Source of the DNA: Verrucomicrobiota bacterium | GTDB taxonomy: Bacteria > Verrucomicrobiota > Verrucomicrobiia > Opitutales > Opitutaceae | Reading direction: 5' to 3' | Length of the DNA: 64,000 nucleotides | Assembly: GCA_028293545.1 (NCBI GenBank) | Contig: JAQGOP010000018.1 | Span: forward strand, 86,756-150,755 | Shown here: piece by piece, positions 51,670 to 59,862 of the stretch | Layout of the letters: every line of letters begins with the position of its first letter | Numbering within the stretch: the first letter of the stretch is position 1 | Translations under genes and position numbers: made by a program | The notes under the pieces: generated by a model | What the model was told of the DNA's origin: nothing | The model's database searches: none | Seen by the model: the letters and a program-made list of their open reading frames with translations, nothing else

Positions 51670-53210
51670 GACGGCGTCGCAGGCTTGGCGGCCGGCTGCG
51701 GACGCGGAAACAGCACCAGGGCCTCGGCGGTCTTGCAGCCGGTAAGGCGGCCGTCCCACGCCAGCTCATCCTTCCAAATGTTTCCCGGGGCATAGCCGAG
51801 CACGCCATTGATCTTGGCCGCCGACGCCGGCATCACGAATTCAAGGAGCGCCACGCCGAGCCGCAGCGCCTCGGCCATCGTGGCCAGCGAGGTGCGCAGC
51901 AATTCTTGGTCGCGGGGCTCCGCCGACTTGCCGAGTTTCCACGGCGCGCGTTTTTCGATGTACGCGTTGGTCGCGGTGAGAAACCCCATCACGTGCTCCA
52001 GCGCGGTGTGAAATTGGAAGCCTTCGCAGAGCGGGATGAATTCGTCGCGCGTCTTGGTCCACAGCGCGTGCAGCTCCTTCTCCGGATCCTCGACGAGGCC
52101 GGCCGCCGGGATCACGCCCTGGGCAAAACGCGCGGTCATGTTGAGCGTGCGGTTGACCAGGTTGCCAAGGCTGTTCGCAAGCTCGCTGTTGTAGCGCACG
52201 AGGAATTGCTCGCGCGTGAACTCGCTGTCCTGGCCAACGTTCATTTCGCGGATGACAAAATAGCGGAAGGCGTCGGCGCCGAATTCCGCGATGAGGTCGA
52301 GCGGGTTGAGCGCGTTGCCCAGGCTCTTCGACATTTTCGCGCCGCGCTGCAGCCACCAGCCGTGCGCGATGATCCCGCCCGGCAACGGGAGCCCGGCCGC
52401 ATGGAGCATGATCGGCCAGTACACCGCGTGCGGCGGCACCAGGATGTCTTTCCCAATCACGTGCCAGGCAGCCGGCCAGACACCCGGCTGGTCGGCGACA
52501 GCCGAGTAGTAATTGATCAAGGCATCGAACCAAACATACGTGACGTAGTCCTCGTCGAACGGCAGCGGGATGCCCCAGGCGAGGCGTTCGCGGGGACGCG
52601 AAATGCAGAGGTCGTTCAGCGGGTCCTTGAGGAACTCCATCACCTGCTTCTGCCGAAAGCGCGGGAAGATGAAGTTCTCGTTCTTCGTGAGGAATTGGAC
52701 GAGCCACTCCTGGTAACCGCGGAGCTTGAAAAAGTAATTCGACTCGGCGATCGACGTGACCTCGCCATAAATTTCCGGCCAGCTGCCGTCGGGATTGCGG
52801 TCCTTCTCCTGGAGAAACTGCTCCTGCCGGGCGCTGTAGAAACCCTGGTACTCGGCCTTGTAGATTTCGCCCTTGTCGAAGAGCTGCTGCAGGACCTGGC
52901 GGACGACTTTCTTGTGTCGCTCCTCGGTGGTGCGGATGAAGTCGTCGTTGGAAATATTCAACTTCGGAAGCAGCGCGCGAAACTCGGCGCTGACTTCGTC
53001 GGCAAACTGCTGGGGTGGAATTCCGCGGACCTTGGCGCTCTGCTGGACCTTTTGCCCATGCTCGTCGACGCCCGTGAGGAAATGCACCTTGTCACCCATC
53101 TGGCGCCGAAAGCGGGCGATGACGTCCGTCAGCACCTTTTCATAGGCATGCCCGAGGTGCGGCGAACCATTCACGTAATCAATGGCGGTGGTAATGTAGA
53201 ACGACTTCAT
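51666..53210 (-). CDS. metG: Methionyl-tRNA synthetase
   Basis: Charges tRNA-Met with methionine. The 514-residue class I synthetase has the HIGH-type HLGHAYEKV near residue 18 and KMSKSLGNALNP near 295, with the anticodon-binding helical domain from about 370. The zinc knuckle cysteines found in E. coli MetG are missing in the QEQFLQEKD-EIYGEV region, so this is the non-zinc type, and there is no C-terminal tRNA-binding (EMAP-like) domain. The ATG at 53210 fits the family (MKSFYITTAIDYVNGSPH). The unusual link to menF through a 4-base overlap puts menaquinone synthesis in its operon. Confidence 0.95.
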   Translation of the reverse strand: MKSFYITTAIDYVNGSPHLGHAYEKVLTDVIARFRRQMGDKVHFLTGVDEHGQKVQQSAKVRGIPPQQFADEVSAEFRALLPKLNISNDDFIRTTEERHKKVVRQVLQQLFDKGEIYKAEYQGFYSARQEQFLQEKDRNPDGSWPEIYGEVTSIAESNYFFKLRGYQEWLVQFLTKNENFIFPRFRQKQVMEFLKDPLNDLCISRPRERLAWGIPLPFDEDYVTYVWFDALINYYSAVADQPGVWPAAWHVIGKDILVPPHAVYWPIMLHAAGLPLPGGIIAHGWWLQRGAKMSKSLGNALNPLDLIAEFGADAFRYFVIREMNVGQDSEFTREQFLVRYNSELANSLGNLVNRTLNMTARFAQGVIPAAGLVEDPEKELHALWTKTRDEFIPLCEGFQFHTALEHVMGFLTATNAYIEKRAPWKLGKSAEPRDQELLRTSLATMAEALRLGVALLEFVMPASAAKINGVLGYAPGNIWKDELAWDGRLTGCKTAEALVLFPRPQPAAKPATPS

Positions 53211-53323
53211 GCGGGAGCCGGCCAACAAAAGCCGTCACGGGTGAAATGTCGAAAGTTTTGGTGGAGTCGCGGCGGCAGCCCGCCGCCCGGGACTTTTTCA
53301 ACCGGGTCCTACCAAAGTTTTGA

Positions 53324-53341
53324 CGCGCGCGCGCGCGCGCG
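53324..53341. repeat. Alternating CG tract (potential Z-DNA) upstream of the sensor kinase
   Basis: Eighteen bases of uninterrupted CG dinucleotides lie between divergent metG and the sensor kinase gene, about 30 bases before the kinase ATG. Just upstream are hairpins GCGGCGG/CCGCCGC and CCCGG/CCGGG. Alternating CG favours left-handed DNA under negative supercoiling. Confidence 0.7.
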
Positions 53342-53370
53342 GCACCGTCGCTGCCCGGGCGTTCCCGTCC

Positions 53371-54630
53371 ATGACCTTTATCACCCGCCTGATTGGCTTT
53401 TCGATGCTGCTGCTGTTCGTCTTCCTCGCGGCGGCGCTCGGCGCGCAGGGCTGGCTGCGGCAGCAGACGCAGCGACTCCGCACCGAAGCGATCGAAGCCA
53501 AGCGCGCGCAGTTCGCAGCGGTCGTCCGGAGCGCCCAGCCGTTGAACCACGAGCACTGGACCGCGCGGGATCAGGACCGCCTCGGCGCGATGTGCGGAGG
53601 GAAGGTGCTGATCTTCGGCGAGTATGTTCCGCCGCCACCGGCCGATTCCGGGATCCTGTATTTTGACCAGCTCATCGAGGAATCGAATTTCGCGCCGATC
53701 ACCGCGCGCGTCACGTTTTTCCTTTCCCCGATCGGTCGCCTGCTGGCCACGTTTCAACGGGTGACGATCGGCCTGTTGTTTTTCGGCTTCGCCCTGCTCG
53801 CACTGGGCGTGGGTTTCTCCGCGCTGACTTCACGATCCGCGAATTCAACGCGCGAAAGCGGGGCGCCGAGCGATTTGGCGAAGGCTGAAATCAGCAGCCT
53901 CACTCATCTCGCGGAGACATCGGTGGCCCAGACGGCGGCGCTTTCGCGCGAGCGCGACGTGCGGCGCCTCGCTGAGGAGGATGCGCTGCTGAAACAAACC
54001 CTGCTCACCCAGTCGGTCGAGGGAAAGGTCCGGCTCGGGCACGACCTTCACGACGACATCATCCAGTCCCTTTACGCCGCGGGATTAACCATCGAATCGG
54101 TGCGCGCGCTGATTCCGACCGACCCGGCGGAGGCCGACCAACGGCTCGCGCAGTGCGTGCAGAATCTCAACGCCACGATTCGCGGCGTGCGCGCCTACAT
54201 CACGGGCCTGGCCCCGGAAAACCTGCGGCTCGCCGGGTTTGCCCAGGCGGTTAACTCGGTGGGCAATGATTTGAAGGGCAGTCGCGACGTGGTGTTCGAC
54301 ATAAAAATCGACGAGGAGGCCAGCGCGCATCTCACGCCGGACCAAAGCCTCGAGGCGCTTCAAATCGCGCGCGAAGCGATCAGCAACAGCCTGCGTCACG
54401 GCGGGGCATCGTTGGTCACCGTCCGGCTCCACCAGGGCGACCGGGAGATCTGCCTGCTGATCCAGGACAACGGCGCGGGATTTGATGCGGCCAACCACGC
54501 CACGGGCGGATACGGCCTCGGCAACATGGAGGCGCGGGCGAAACGAATCGGCGGGACGATCTCGATCGGGAGCCGGCGCGCAACGGGCACTCGCGTTCTC
54601 CTCACGCTTCCATTTTCTGGCAGCGCATGA
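53371..54630 (+). CDS. Membrane sensor histidine kinase (NarX-type, HisKA_3)
   Basis: A 419-residue sensor with two membrane helices (about 7 to 24 and 131 to 152) around a periplasmic domain of about 100 residues that carries no recognisable sensor family. The cytoplasmic part has a short coiled coil, the phosphoacceptor His227 in RLGHDLHDDIIQSLY, and a HATPase domain (EALQIAREAISNSLRHGG, IQDNGAGFDAANHATGGYGLGNMEARAKRIGG). This is the HPK7/NarX-DegS group that pairs with LuxR-type regulators. The regulator gene overlaps its stop by four bases. The signal is unknown. The ATG at 53371 precedes the first helix. Confidence 0.9.
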   Translation: MTFITRLIGFSMLLLFVFLAAALGAQGWLRQQTQRLRTEAIEAKRAQFAAVVRSAQPLNHEHWTARDQDRLGAMCGGKVLIFGEYVPPPPADSGILYFDQLIEESNFAPITARVTFFLSPIGRLLATFQRVTIGLLFFGFALLALGVGFSALTSRSANSTRESGAPSDLAKAEISSLTHLAETSVAQTAALSRERDVRRLAEEDALLKQTLLTQSVEGKVRLGHDLHDDIIQSLYAAGLTIESVRALIPTDPAEADQRLAQCVQNLNATIRGVRAYITGLAPENLRLAGFAQAVNSVGNDLKGSRDVVFDIKIDEEASAHLTPDQSLEALQIAREAISNSLRHGGASLVTVRLHQGDREICLLIQDNGAGFDAANHATGGYGLGNMEARAKRIGGTISIGSRRATGTRVLLTLPFSGSA

Positions 54631-55316
54631 CCGCCGCCGCCAAGTCCCGGGTTCGCCTTGTGCTGGTTGACGATAGCGAAGTCGTGCGCATGGGATTGCG
54701 CGCACTGCTCGGCGCGGAGCCGGGCCTGAATTTGGTGGGTGAAGCGTGGAGCGTGGCCACGGCCGTGGAAGCGTGTCTCAAGCACAAGCCCGACGTCGTG
54801 CTGCTCGACATCCGCCTGCCCGATGGCGTCGGCTTCGACGCGTGCCGCCAGATTTTGCAGCGCCTGCCGGACACGCGGGTCTTGATCCTGACCTCAGTCG
54901 TGGACGAAACGCTCGTGGACGAAGCGATCCGCGCGGGAGCCCACGGGTACTTGCTCAAGGAGATTGACCGCCGCGGGCTCGTCCAGGCGATCCTCGACGT
55001 GGCGGCGGGGAAATCGATCCTCGATCCCGCAGTCACGGCGCGCGTGATCCAATTGGTCAAGGACGGCTCGGGCGCGACGCAGAACGTCCTGGCGATCCTC
55101 TCGCCCCAGGAGCGGAAGGTGCTGGCGCTGATCGCGGAGGGCCACACCAACAAGGAGGTCGGCAACGAACTCGGCCTGGCCGAGAAAACCGTGAAGAATT
55201 ACCTGAGCAATGTGTTCGACAAGCTCCACGTGTCGCGGCGATCGCAGGCGGCGGCGATGTATGTCCGAGAGGCCCGCGGCCCGGCTGGACACGGTGGCGG
55301 CCCCGCGGGGCACTGA
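54627..55316 (+). CDS. LuxR/NarL family response regulator
   Basis: A 229-residue two-component regulator. The receiver domain has LVLVDDSEVVRMGLRALL with the acidic pocket, the phosphorylated Asp61 in VVLLDIRLPDG, the Thr in LILTSVVDE and the Lys in YLLKEIDRRG. After a linker comes the LuxR helix-turn-helix (LSPQERKVLALIAEGHTNKEVGNELGLAEKTVKNYLSN-type, residues about 150 to 205). The tail is Gly/Ala/His-rich. Its target is not known. It is encoded 265 bases upstream of the pilin genes on the same strand, which makes them a natural candidate target. Confidence 0.93.
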   Translation: MTAAAKSRVRLVLVDDSEVVRMGLRALLGAEPGLNLVGEAWSVATAVEACLKHKPDVVLLDIRLPDGVGFDACRQILQRLPDTRVLILTSVVDETLVDEAIRAGAHGYLLKEIDRRGLVQAILDVAAGKSILDPAVTARVIQLVKDGSGATQNVLAILSPQERKVLALIAEGHTNKEVGNELGLAEKTVKNYLSNVFDKLHVSRRSQAAAMYVREARGPAGHGGGPAGH

Positions 55317-55521
55317 CGGTAGGGCCGAATGGCCCCGGTCGGCAGGGTCCATTTTCCTCACGTAGGCCTCTAGGCGGGAGGCAAACGTTCCGATATAGTG
55401 GAACCCAGAGCCATGCCGACCTCGATCCCGAAGAACCATTCCGCGCCGTGCGAGGAACCTTCGCGGACACACGCGAACCGCGCTTCGGCGATCAATTTTT
55501 TGAATCGCCTTAGCCCGCTGC

Positions 55522-55533
55522 AACTTGCAAGTT
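55522..55533. promoter_or_regulatory. Perfect 12-base palindrome upstream of the pilin genes
   Basis: AACTTGCAAGTT, flanked by GC and CG, lies about 50 bases before the first pseudopilin start and could be an operator for the neighbouring regulator or another protein. The 265-base gap around it also has GTTCC/GGAAC at about 55390 to 55405, and otherwise no gene. Confidence 0.3.
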
Positions 55534-55582
55534 CGCAGCCGAACACATGCCCCCGCTTCCATCGGCCGCTTCCCTGGGTACC

Positions 55583-56167
55583 ATGATCAGCGCGCAACCC
55601 AGCATCACGTCGATAAATCGCGGGGAAATTTCCCGCGGCAATTTCCGCTCCCGCAAGGGCCTGAGCATGTTCGAGGCGATGATCGCCGTGCTCGTTTTCA
55701 CGATGGGCATGCTCGGCGTCTACATGATGCTCATCCGGTCGTATGAGATGGTGACGCTCTGCCGCCACCGCGACAACGCGCGCGCCGTGCTCCAGTCTTT
55801 CGGCGATCAATTCCAGCGGCTCAAGACCACGGACGATGCGGGCAACTTGGGTTTTATTTTCCAGACTGCGCCGACCCCGACGAGTTTCGGTCTCTCCTGG
55901 ACAGACGCCAATAACGTCACCGTGTCCAATTTAACGACGAACACGGACACTGCGGGCTTGCCGATTACCCTCGGTGACGTCGCCAGCAGCGCGATTCCGG
56001 CCCGCGTGTATCGCCAGGTCCAACCGCTGGCCGCGGATGGCTCGGTCGTCGCCAATCCCATCCGCACCGCCGCAGGCTACATGCTGCAGGGCACCTTTAC
56101 GGTCACGTACCAGATTAAGAACAAACCGGTCAGCCAGTCCATTGTCGTTGCCCGTTCATATCGATGA
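55583..56167 (+). CDS. PilV-like type IV pilus / pseudopilin protein
   Basis: A 194-residue protein with a prepilin N-terminus: a basic leader ending in RKG, then LSMFEAMIAVLVFTMGMLGVYMML, with the Glu at position 5 of the mature helix. That pattern plus the short globular part (about 130 residues, Thr/Asn/Ala-rich) matches PilV/GspI-type minor pilins. The leader is unusually long (about 28 residues). The ATG at 55583 is used; a start 12 codons upstream is also in frame. Its stop overlaps the next start by four bases. Prepilin peptidase and pilus motor genes are not in the window. Confidence 0.8.
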   Translation: MISAQPSITSINRGEISRGNFRSRKGLSMFEAMIAVLVFTMGMLGVYMMLIRSYEMVTLCRHRDNARAVLQSFGDQFQRLKTTDDAGNLGFIFQTAPTPTSFGLSWTDANNVTVSNLTTNTDTAGLPITLGDVASSAIPARVYRQVQPLAADGSVVANPIRTAAGYMLQGTFTVTYQIKNKPVSQSIVVARSYR

Positions 56168-57846
56168 TCCCCACAATCCCCCACTCCTCAGTCCGGAAAT
56201 CGGCACGACAGAAGCGGGGCTTTACCCTCGTCGAAATCATCACGTCGATTGCCCTCGCCGCCTTGATCATGACGGCCGTCGCGATGATCGTCGTGATGTC
56301 GGCGAAGATCATTGAGAAGAACAAGCGCGCCGATGCCGCCGCCACCCAAACCCGGCTTTTCCAGGAACGGTTGAACAAGGAAATCTCCCTCGCAGTCGCG
56401 GATCCGCCCCAGGTCGATATCACCAAGCTGGTTGGCCCGATCTATAAAGGCGCGAGCGCAACGGTTCCGGTCCGTTATAACCGCCTCACTTACCGCATTG
56501 TCGTCGGATTGATTGCCAAGGTCCGCACGACTGCCGCCAGCGGCGGGACGCAAGTGATCCTGACCTGCCCTCCCGATTTTGAAGCCGCCGCGGGCGACTA
56601 CCTGATGTGCGATTCCCCTGATCTGGGGAGCGGGGCGCTGATCGATCACGTCGACGATGGCACGCCCGCCGGGTCGCGACCGGACCTGCGCGACGTCACG
56701 TTGACGCTGCACAACACGATCGCCTCCTACACGCTGGGGACGGTTTCCGACATGGAGGGCGGCGGGGACGCCGTCCGCGTTTCCATTCACCGCCAGCGGG
56801 CGTTCCAAGTTGAACCTTCCGCGCTTCATCCCCTACTGGACGGGTCGGGGAATCCGCTGATGTACGAACTGCGCTGGTACAAGACCACCGCGCGCACCGA
56901 TCCTCCTCCGATCGGCGACACCGAACCGTTCGACCTCCTCTCCAGCAACCTCGCCCCGTCGGCGCGTTATCCCTTTATCAAGATCCCGGACGATCCGCTG
57001 GCCAAGGAGCCCGCGGTCGGTTGGCAGTTTACGTATGCAGCCTCGGAATCGGCCCTCGGCGGCGGCGGTAAGACTCAATTTTATCAGGCGAACCATTCCG
57101 AAGGCCTGATCATGCCGCGCTCCGGCAGCCCGATGCCGTCCGCTTCGTTGCGCGCGGAATCGAGTTCCACGGTCACGACGTCGACCTCGACGACCTCCTC
57201 CACGTCCACTACGACCTCGACCTCCACTTCGTCGACTTCGACGACGACTTCGTCCACGTCGACTTCAAGCAAGAGCACAACGTCCACGTCGACGTCCACC
57301 TCGACCAAGTCGACGACAAGCACTTCGACGTCCAAGACGTCGACTTCGACGATGTCCACGACCTCGACCTCGACGTCCTCCACGTCGAAGACGACGACCT
57401 CGACTTCGACCTCTACCTCGACCAAGTCGACGACGAGCACTTCGACCTCCACGACGACGACGAGCAAGACGACCACGTCGACAATGTCGACGACCTCAAC
57501 GTCCTCCACGTCGACGACCTCGACTTCCACGACGACCAAGTCGTCGACGAGTACTTCGACTTCGACGACGAGCAAGACGACCACGTCGACCTCGACTTCA
57601 ACGAAGACCACCACGTCCACCTCGACCTCGACTTCGACGACGTCGAAAACGACCACGTCGACTTCAACATCATCGACCACGTCGACGACGACGTCCACGA
57701 CCTCCTCCACGTCGACGACGACGATGTCAACGACGAGTACTTCGACGTCTACGACCACGAAGACGACCACGTCGACTTCGACGACGTCGAGCAGCACTTC
57801 GAAATCCACCACGTCGACGACGACCAGTATCGAGTTCGACGGTTAG
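56164..57846 (+). CDS. Pseudopilin with a long Ser/Thr/Lys-rich C-terminal tail
   Basis: A 560-residue protein. The prepilin leader ends RQKRG (Gly19) and the mature helix starts FTLVEIITSIALAALIMTAV with Glu at +5, as in PilW/GspJ-type pilins. Residues about 50 to 330 form an ordinary globular domain. From about residue 333 to 555 the sequence is almost only Ser and Thr, with twelve Lys and three Met spaced through it, and then ends IEFDG. Such a tail is normally disordered and, when secreted, a substrate for O-glycosylation. The ATGA overlap with the previous gene and the frame running without a break argue that the tail is translated. The tail's role is unknown. Confidence 0.82.
   Translation: MIPTIPHSSVRKSARQKRGFTLVEIITSIALAALIMTAVAMIVVMSAKIIEKNKRADAAATQTRLFQERLNKEISLAVADPPQVDITKLVGPIYKGASATVPVRYNRLTYRIVVGLIAKVRTTAASGGTQVILTCPPDFEAAAGDYLMCDSPDLGSGALIDHVDDGTPAGSRPDLRDVTLTLHNTIASYTLGTVSDMEGGGDAVRVSIHRQRAFQVEPSALHPLLDGSGNPLMYELRWYKTTARTDPPPIGDTEPFDLLSSNLAPSARYPFIKIPDDPLAKEPAVGWQFTYAASESALGGGGKTQFYQANHSEGLIMPRSGSPMPSASLRAESSSTVTTSTSTTSSTSTTTSTSTSSTSTTTSSTSTSSKSTTSTSTSTSTKSTTSTSTSKTSTSTMSTTSTSTSSTSKTTTSTSTSTSTKSTTSTSTSTTTTSKTTTSTMSTTSTSSTSTTSTSTTTKSSTSTSTSTTSKTTTSTSTSTKTTTSTSTSTSTTSKTTTSTSTSSTTSTTTSTTSSTSTTTMSTTSTSTSTTTKTTTSTSTTSSSTSKSTTSTTTSIEFDG
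57160..57828 (+). repeat. Coding low-complexity repeat built on GTCGAC-like hexamers
   Basis: About 670 bases with Thr codons ACG/ACC/ACA/ACT, Ser codons TCG/TCC/TCA/AGC/AGT and AAG. The palindrome GTCGAC occurs at least fifteen times, and blocks such as ACGACCACGTCGAC and GAGCAAGACGACCACGTCG recur. Copies are not identical, so the array is old or under selection for protein composition. The opposite strand is also open but only as Val/Asp/Glu runs. Confidence 0.85.
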
Positions 57847-57868
57847 ACCGCGTCCCAGTCCTGTCGGT

Positions 57869-59776
57869 ATGCCTGCCATGAAGATTAAATCCCAGAAGGG
57901 TAATCTCCTTATCTCTACCTTGTCGTTCCTGATCCTCCTCTCGGTGGGAGCAGCGACGGTGCTTGGCCTCACGGCCACGTCCTATCGCCTTTCCCAACGA
58001 GCGGAATTGCGGGCGCAGGCGCGCGCGCTGGCGGACAGCGAGATGGAGGCGCTGTTCTACCAGTTCACGACGCAGATCCTGCTCGCGACGCCGCCGACCA
58101 ACACACCCGCCGCGCTTAACGCGTTGGGCTTGGTCGACGTCCCTGCGACGTCGGCTGAGGGCCCAACCACTGCTCGGAGTCCCTTCCTCGCGGCCTATCG
58201 CACGGGAAATGCCGCAACTGAGTGGGTGGTGAAGCGCTCCGCATTCTACAATCCCGCCCTCGATAAATTCTTCGGCATCGTCCCGCAGACGACGAAACAA
58301 GGCACGGTGACCAACATCACGATCAAGATCGAAGTCACTCCGCCTCCGTCGCACATTTTCCACGATACGGTTTCGGTGCGACTCGGTCGCCGTTTCTCCA
58401 CATCGAACACCCCGATTTTTCAGTACAGTGTGTTTTACGAGGGTGACTTGGAACTGGCTCCGGGCGCCAACATGCGCATCGAGGGCGACGTCTCGGCGAA
58501 CGGCAGCATCTTCATGGGCTCCACATCCACCGGCACGCTCACCCTCACCCAAAAGGTCCGTTACTTGGAGAATTCGATTCCGCCTGGCGTGTTCAACGAC
58601 GATGGGTTGGGCAATACCACTTACCGCAAGCCCGGCACGCCGGTCGGCGGCGCCCTGGCCGCGCCCGTGTTTACCGGCTCGCAGTCGACGCAGGTCGAAA
58701 CCTTGGGTGAACCGGAAAACCTGCAGGGTGGTGTCGACGCCGAAGATCTCGTTTATCGGCGGCCGGATTTGTTTCCGTCCGTGAATGATGTGTACCGCTC
58801 GCTGATCGCTCCGCCCCCCGGGCCGGCGAACCCGAATGAAACGCCGGCATCCTATGACTCCACCCAAGGCGACGATCCGGCCATTAGCGCACAGCGAATC
58901 TACAACCGCGCGGGCCTGCGTGTGACGGTTAACACCGATAACACGGTGACGGTTGAAAAGGTTGACCCACTGACCGGCGTCGCCACCGACGTCACCGCCA
59001 CCTACATGGGATCCATTACCGGCGTAGCCACTGCGATCCGGGACATGCGCGAAGGAAAAGATGTTTCGATGACGACGATCGATGTATCGGTGCTGACGAC
59101 CGAACTCGCGGCCGCGTATCCAGATTTCAACGGGGTGCTCTATGTGAACGTCAAGGCCAGCAATTCCTCCACTCCCGGGGCCGTGCGCCTCGTCAATGCC
59201 TCGGCCACGCCCGAAACCGCGCTCGATACAGGCTTCTCGGTCGCGACGAACGCCGGGCTTTACATCCAGGGAAATTATAACACGGCACCACGTGCCGATG
59301 GCTCCACCAATCCCGCAATGATCATGGGCGACGCCGTCACGCTATTATCCGACGCGTGGCGAGACGCCGATGCGGGGGCCAGCATGTACGACGCGTCCGG
59401 CAACTTGAATGGCACTCGCCGGGGTGACACGACGCCCGATGCCGACGGGGTCAAAACGCTCACTATCCAAGCGGGCATCCTTACCGGAAACGTTCCAGCC
59501 ACGAGCACCACTTCGAGCGGCGGTGCGCAAAATTTAGTCCGGTACCTCGAGGACATGAAGACGAACAGCATCAACGTCCTGATGCATGGTGCGGTTGGCC
59601 GGCTGTTTCAGTCGAAGGACTACACCGCCGGCTTCAAGCAGCCGAACCTTCCCGCCGATGTCTATACGATCCCGGCCAAGCGCGACATCCAGTTCAATAC
59701 GGATTTGCTCAAGACACCGCCGGCCGGTTCGCCGACGACGACTTCCTTCTCGCGCGGAAACTTTTTCATGTGGTGA
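57869..59776 (+). CDS. PilX-like pilus assembly protein with a large globular domain
   Basis: A 635-residue protein. The N-terminal QKGNLLISTLSFLILLSVGAATVLGLTATSY segment resembles PilX-type minor pilins, with Gly before a hydrophobic helix but without the usual Glu at +5. The rest is a large Thr/Ser/Asn-rich, beta-like region with GDLELAPGANMRIEGDVSANGSIFMG near residue 190, which looks like a repeat-like or adhesin beta-helix turn. An in-frame ATG at 57878 is an alternative start. It follows the Ser/Thr-rich pilin after 22 bases. It may be a tip adhesin or assembly factor of the same appendage, which is inference. Confidence 0.7.
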   Translation: MPAMKIKSQKGNLLISTLSFLILLSVGAATVLGLTATSYRLSQRAELRAQARALADSEMEALFYQFTTQILLATPPTNTPAALNALGLVDVPATSAEGPTTARSPFLAAYRTGNAATEWVVKRSAFYNPALDKFFGIVPQTTKQGTVTNITIKIEVTPPPSHIFHDTVSVRLGRRFSTSNTPIFQYSVFYEGDLELAPGANMRIEGDVSANGSIFMGSTSTGTLTLTQKVRYLENSIPPGVFNDDGLGNTTYRKPGTPVGGALAAPVFTGSQSTQVETLGEPENLQGGVDAEDLVYRRPDLFPSVNDVYRSLIAPPPGPANPNETPASYDSTQGDDPAISAQRIYNRAGLRVTVNTDNTVTVEKVDPLTGVATDVTATYMGSITGVATAIRDMREGKDVSMTTIDVSVLTTELAAAYPDFNGVLYVNVKASNSSTPGAVRLVNASATPETALDTGFSVATNAGLYIQGNYNTAPRADGSTNPAMIMGDAVTLLSDAWRDADAGASMYDASGNLNGTRRGDTTPDADGVKTLTIQAGILTGNVPATSTTSSGGAQNLVRYLEDMKTNSINVLMHGAVGRLFQSKDYTAGFKQPNLPADVYTIPAKRDIQFNTDLLKTPPAGSPTTTSFSRGNFFMW

Positions 59777-59862
59777 TCGACCGACACCACACTCTTCCCG
59801 CACTTCCCCGCAGGTTGGCAATGGCTGTACGGCCACTGCCATGCCCGCCCACCCCTCATTTC

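Noticed and set aside
57084..57812. Minus-strand open frame of 242 residues opposite the Ser/Thr repeat
   Set aside because: Its product is only Val/Asp/Glu runs that mirror the coding repeat. It has no start context and depends entirely on the repeat unit lacking stop codons in that phase.
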